The notes beneath the pieces were generated by a model. It did no database searches. It had not been told where the DNA came from and saw only the letters and a list, made by a program, of their open reading frames with translations. Source: an uncultured Oscillospiraceae bacterium (lineage in GTDB: Bacteria; Bacillota; Clostridia; Oscillospirales; Oscillospiraceae). From it: a stretch of DNA of 6,230 nucleotides. The position numbers were made by a program, and so were the translations under genes. Location: contig CALDMA010000279.1 of assembly GCA_937915075.1 (NCBI GenBank), positions 1-6,230 on the forward strand, written 5' to 3'. Positions 5,030 to 6,230 of this stretch are shown piece by piece (position 1 is the stretch's first letter; each line of letters begins with the position of its first letter).

Positions 5030-6230
5030 TCACAGCCCCGTAGAAACGGTGCGGTATTGCGGCAGCAGCGCCTCGATTTTCTTATGATAGCCCCGCTCCC
5101 AGAACAGACATTTTGATGGGTCGACGCCCAGCTTGTCGCCCGTAAGCGCCAGCGCCACCGCGCGGCAGCCGCCGTTGCAAAGCTCAAAATAAGCGCAGCC
5201 CGCGCATTTCGCGTTTTTCTCGCGCAGCGTGCCGAGCGTGGTGCATACCTCGTCCAGGTACGGCCCGCCGGAGAGCAGCTGCGAAAGGGGCTCCTGCTTC
5301 GCATTGCCGAGAATATCCCCGTGCTGCTCGTAATAGCCCGACATCTGGTGGCAGGGGAACACATTACCGTTCGCCGCGACGGCGACCATACCGCGGTTTC
5401 CCTTGCACACGGGCGCACTGCTCCGGTACTCTCCCACGCAGGAGTTGACCGCGGTGAGCGTGTAAAACTCCGAGCGCGGATAGAGCGTCCCGAACTGCCA
5501 GACCGTCAAATCCATCGTATGCTCGCCCTGCGCGTATTTCTGCCAGAGGAGAAGCGCCTCGTCATAGTATTCCTCAAACGTGAGGCAGGCGTCGCCCGCG
5601 TTCTGCACCCAGCGGGGGGCTTCCGTTGTGCGGATGATGCGCATTTCCGTCACGCCCATAGCGTCCAGCCGCTCCGCCGTTTTCAGCATGGAATCGCGGT
5701 TGCGGCGGTTCATATTGGTCTGCACCTTGACGGGGAAGCCGTTTTCGACGCACAGCCGGATCGCGCGCAGCGCAGTCTCCTCCGCGCCTTGGTGCGCGCG
5801 CATCCAGTCGTGATAGCCGAGGCTGTCGAAGGATATCTTCATGAGCGGAACGCAGCCGATGGAGCGCATGCGGTCGAGCGCCTGCCGGTCGATAAAATAC
5901 CCGTTCGTGTTCAGCTCCTCAACGTACATGCCGCGTGCGTAGATGCCCTCGAGGATCTCGAAGAAGCTCTTATGTAGCATCGGCTCGCCGCCTGTGATGG
6001 TGAAGGCGTTGATGCCGCAGTCGCGGGCCTGATCGAGAAGCCAGTCCACCTCGTCCGTGCTCCACTCGCTCATGAGCGGCGCGTTGTCGGCGGCGTTGAA
6101 GCAGTGGATGCAGTTATAGTTGCATTTGCCCGTGATCATCCAGTTCATCGCCGGGAAATAGCGGTTGGGACAGAGGCGCGGCCGGCTCCAGTCTGACAGC
6201 GCCTCGCTGTTTTCGGCCTTTCGGATGAAA
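5030..6230 (-). CDS. Radical SAM protein with SPASM domain (5'-partial at window edge)
   Basis: This enzyme should use a [4Fe-4S] cluster and S-adenosylmethionine to make a 5'-deoxyadenosyl radical, with extra clusters in a C-terminal SPASM domain. The relatives are mostly peptide- or protein-modifying enzymes (PqqE, anaerobic sulfatase maturase, RiPP maturases). Counting from the first ATG in the window (6148), the cluster motif is C9-x3-C13-x2-C16, GGEP is at 53-56, and the SPASM cysteines include C248, C266, C315, C318, C324, C328 and C347, with CAGCAYFELCNGGC (315-328) especially typical. The frame continues upstream of 6148 for 27 more codons to the edge without a stop, including RPRLCPNRYFPA directly before it. 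No ribosome binding site precedes 6148, and 8 residues before the first cluster cysteine would be very short. The true start is therefore outside the window. The substrate is unknown. Confidence 0.93.
   Translation of the reverse strand, partial: FIRKAENSEALSDWSRPRLCPNRYFPAMNWMITGKCNYNCIHCFNAADNAPLMSEWSTDEVDWLLDQARDCGINAFTITGGEPMLHKSFFEILEGIYARGMYVEELNTNGYFIDRQALDRMRSIGCVPLMKISFDSLGYHDWMRAHQGAEETALRAIRLCVENGFPVKVQTNMNRRNRDSMLKTAERLDAMGVTEMRIIRTTEAPRWVQNAGDACLTFEEYYDEALLLWQKYAQGEHTMDLTVWQFGTLYPRSEFYTLTAVNSCVGEYRSSAPVCKGNRGMVAVAANGNVFPCHQMSGYYEQHGDILGNAKQEPLSQLLSGGPYLDEVCTTLGTLREKNAKCAGCAYFELCNGGCRAVALALTGDKLGVDPSKCLFWERGYHKKIEALLPQYRTVSTGL

Overview
The window looks like chromosomal DNA from a high-GC member of the Clostridia, probably an Oscillospiraceae/Ruminococcaceae-type gut Firmicute. 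This is inferred from GC-rich third codon positions, strong AGGAGG-type ribosome binding sites, classical sigma-A promoters, U-tailed hairpin terminators, and a PcsB/CwlO-like coiled-coil protein encoded beside ftsEX. The genus cannot be fixed from the sequence alone. No insertion sequence, CRISPR array, rRNA or complete tRNA is visible.

Left part (1-3024, + strand): after what seems to be the tail of a terminator of an off-window gene, a near-consensus promoter drives a compact three-gene operon. ftsE (ABC ATPase) and ftsX (four-helix membrane protein) are 6 bp apart. They are followed by a secreted coiled-coil/M23 peptidase with a complete zinc site. In other bacteria FtsEX uses ATP hydrolysis to switch on a periplasmic or extracytoplasmic cell-wall hydrolase, directly or through an activator. 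Here the partner appears to be the enzyme itself. A perfect 11-bp hairpin with a U-tail closes the operon.

Middle (3055-4930): a 234-residue protein of unknown function lies just after that terminator. It runs tail-to-tail into cysK (O-acetylserine sulfhydrylase, - strand), and the two stop codons overlap. cysK has its own promoter (TTGACA-17-TACAAT). Two 17-bp palindromes of the form CCTA-N9-TAGG lie over its -35 box and its predicted start point. This is the layout expected for a repressed cysteine-biosynthesis promoter, probably under an Rrf2/CymR/IscR-like regulator.

Right part (4896-6230, - strand): the C-terminal bulk of a radical SAM/SPASM enzyme. Its reading frame stays open to the window edge, so its true start and its neighbours are outside. 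Its transcript seems to end in a hairpin terminator just upstream of the cysK promoter.

Most of the window is recognisable core biology. The least explained items are the 234-residue protein, the paired operators at cysK, and the substrate of the SPASM enzyme.
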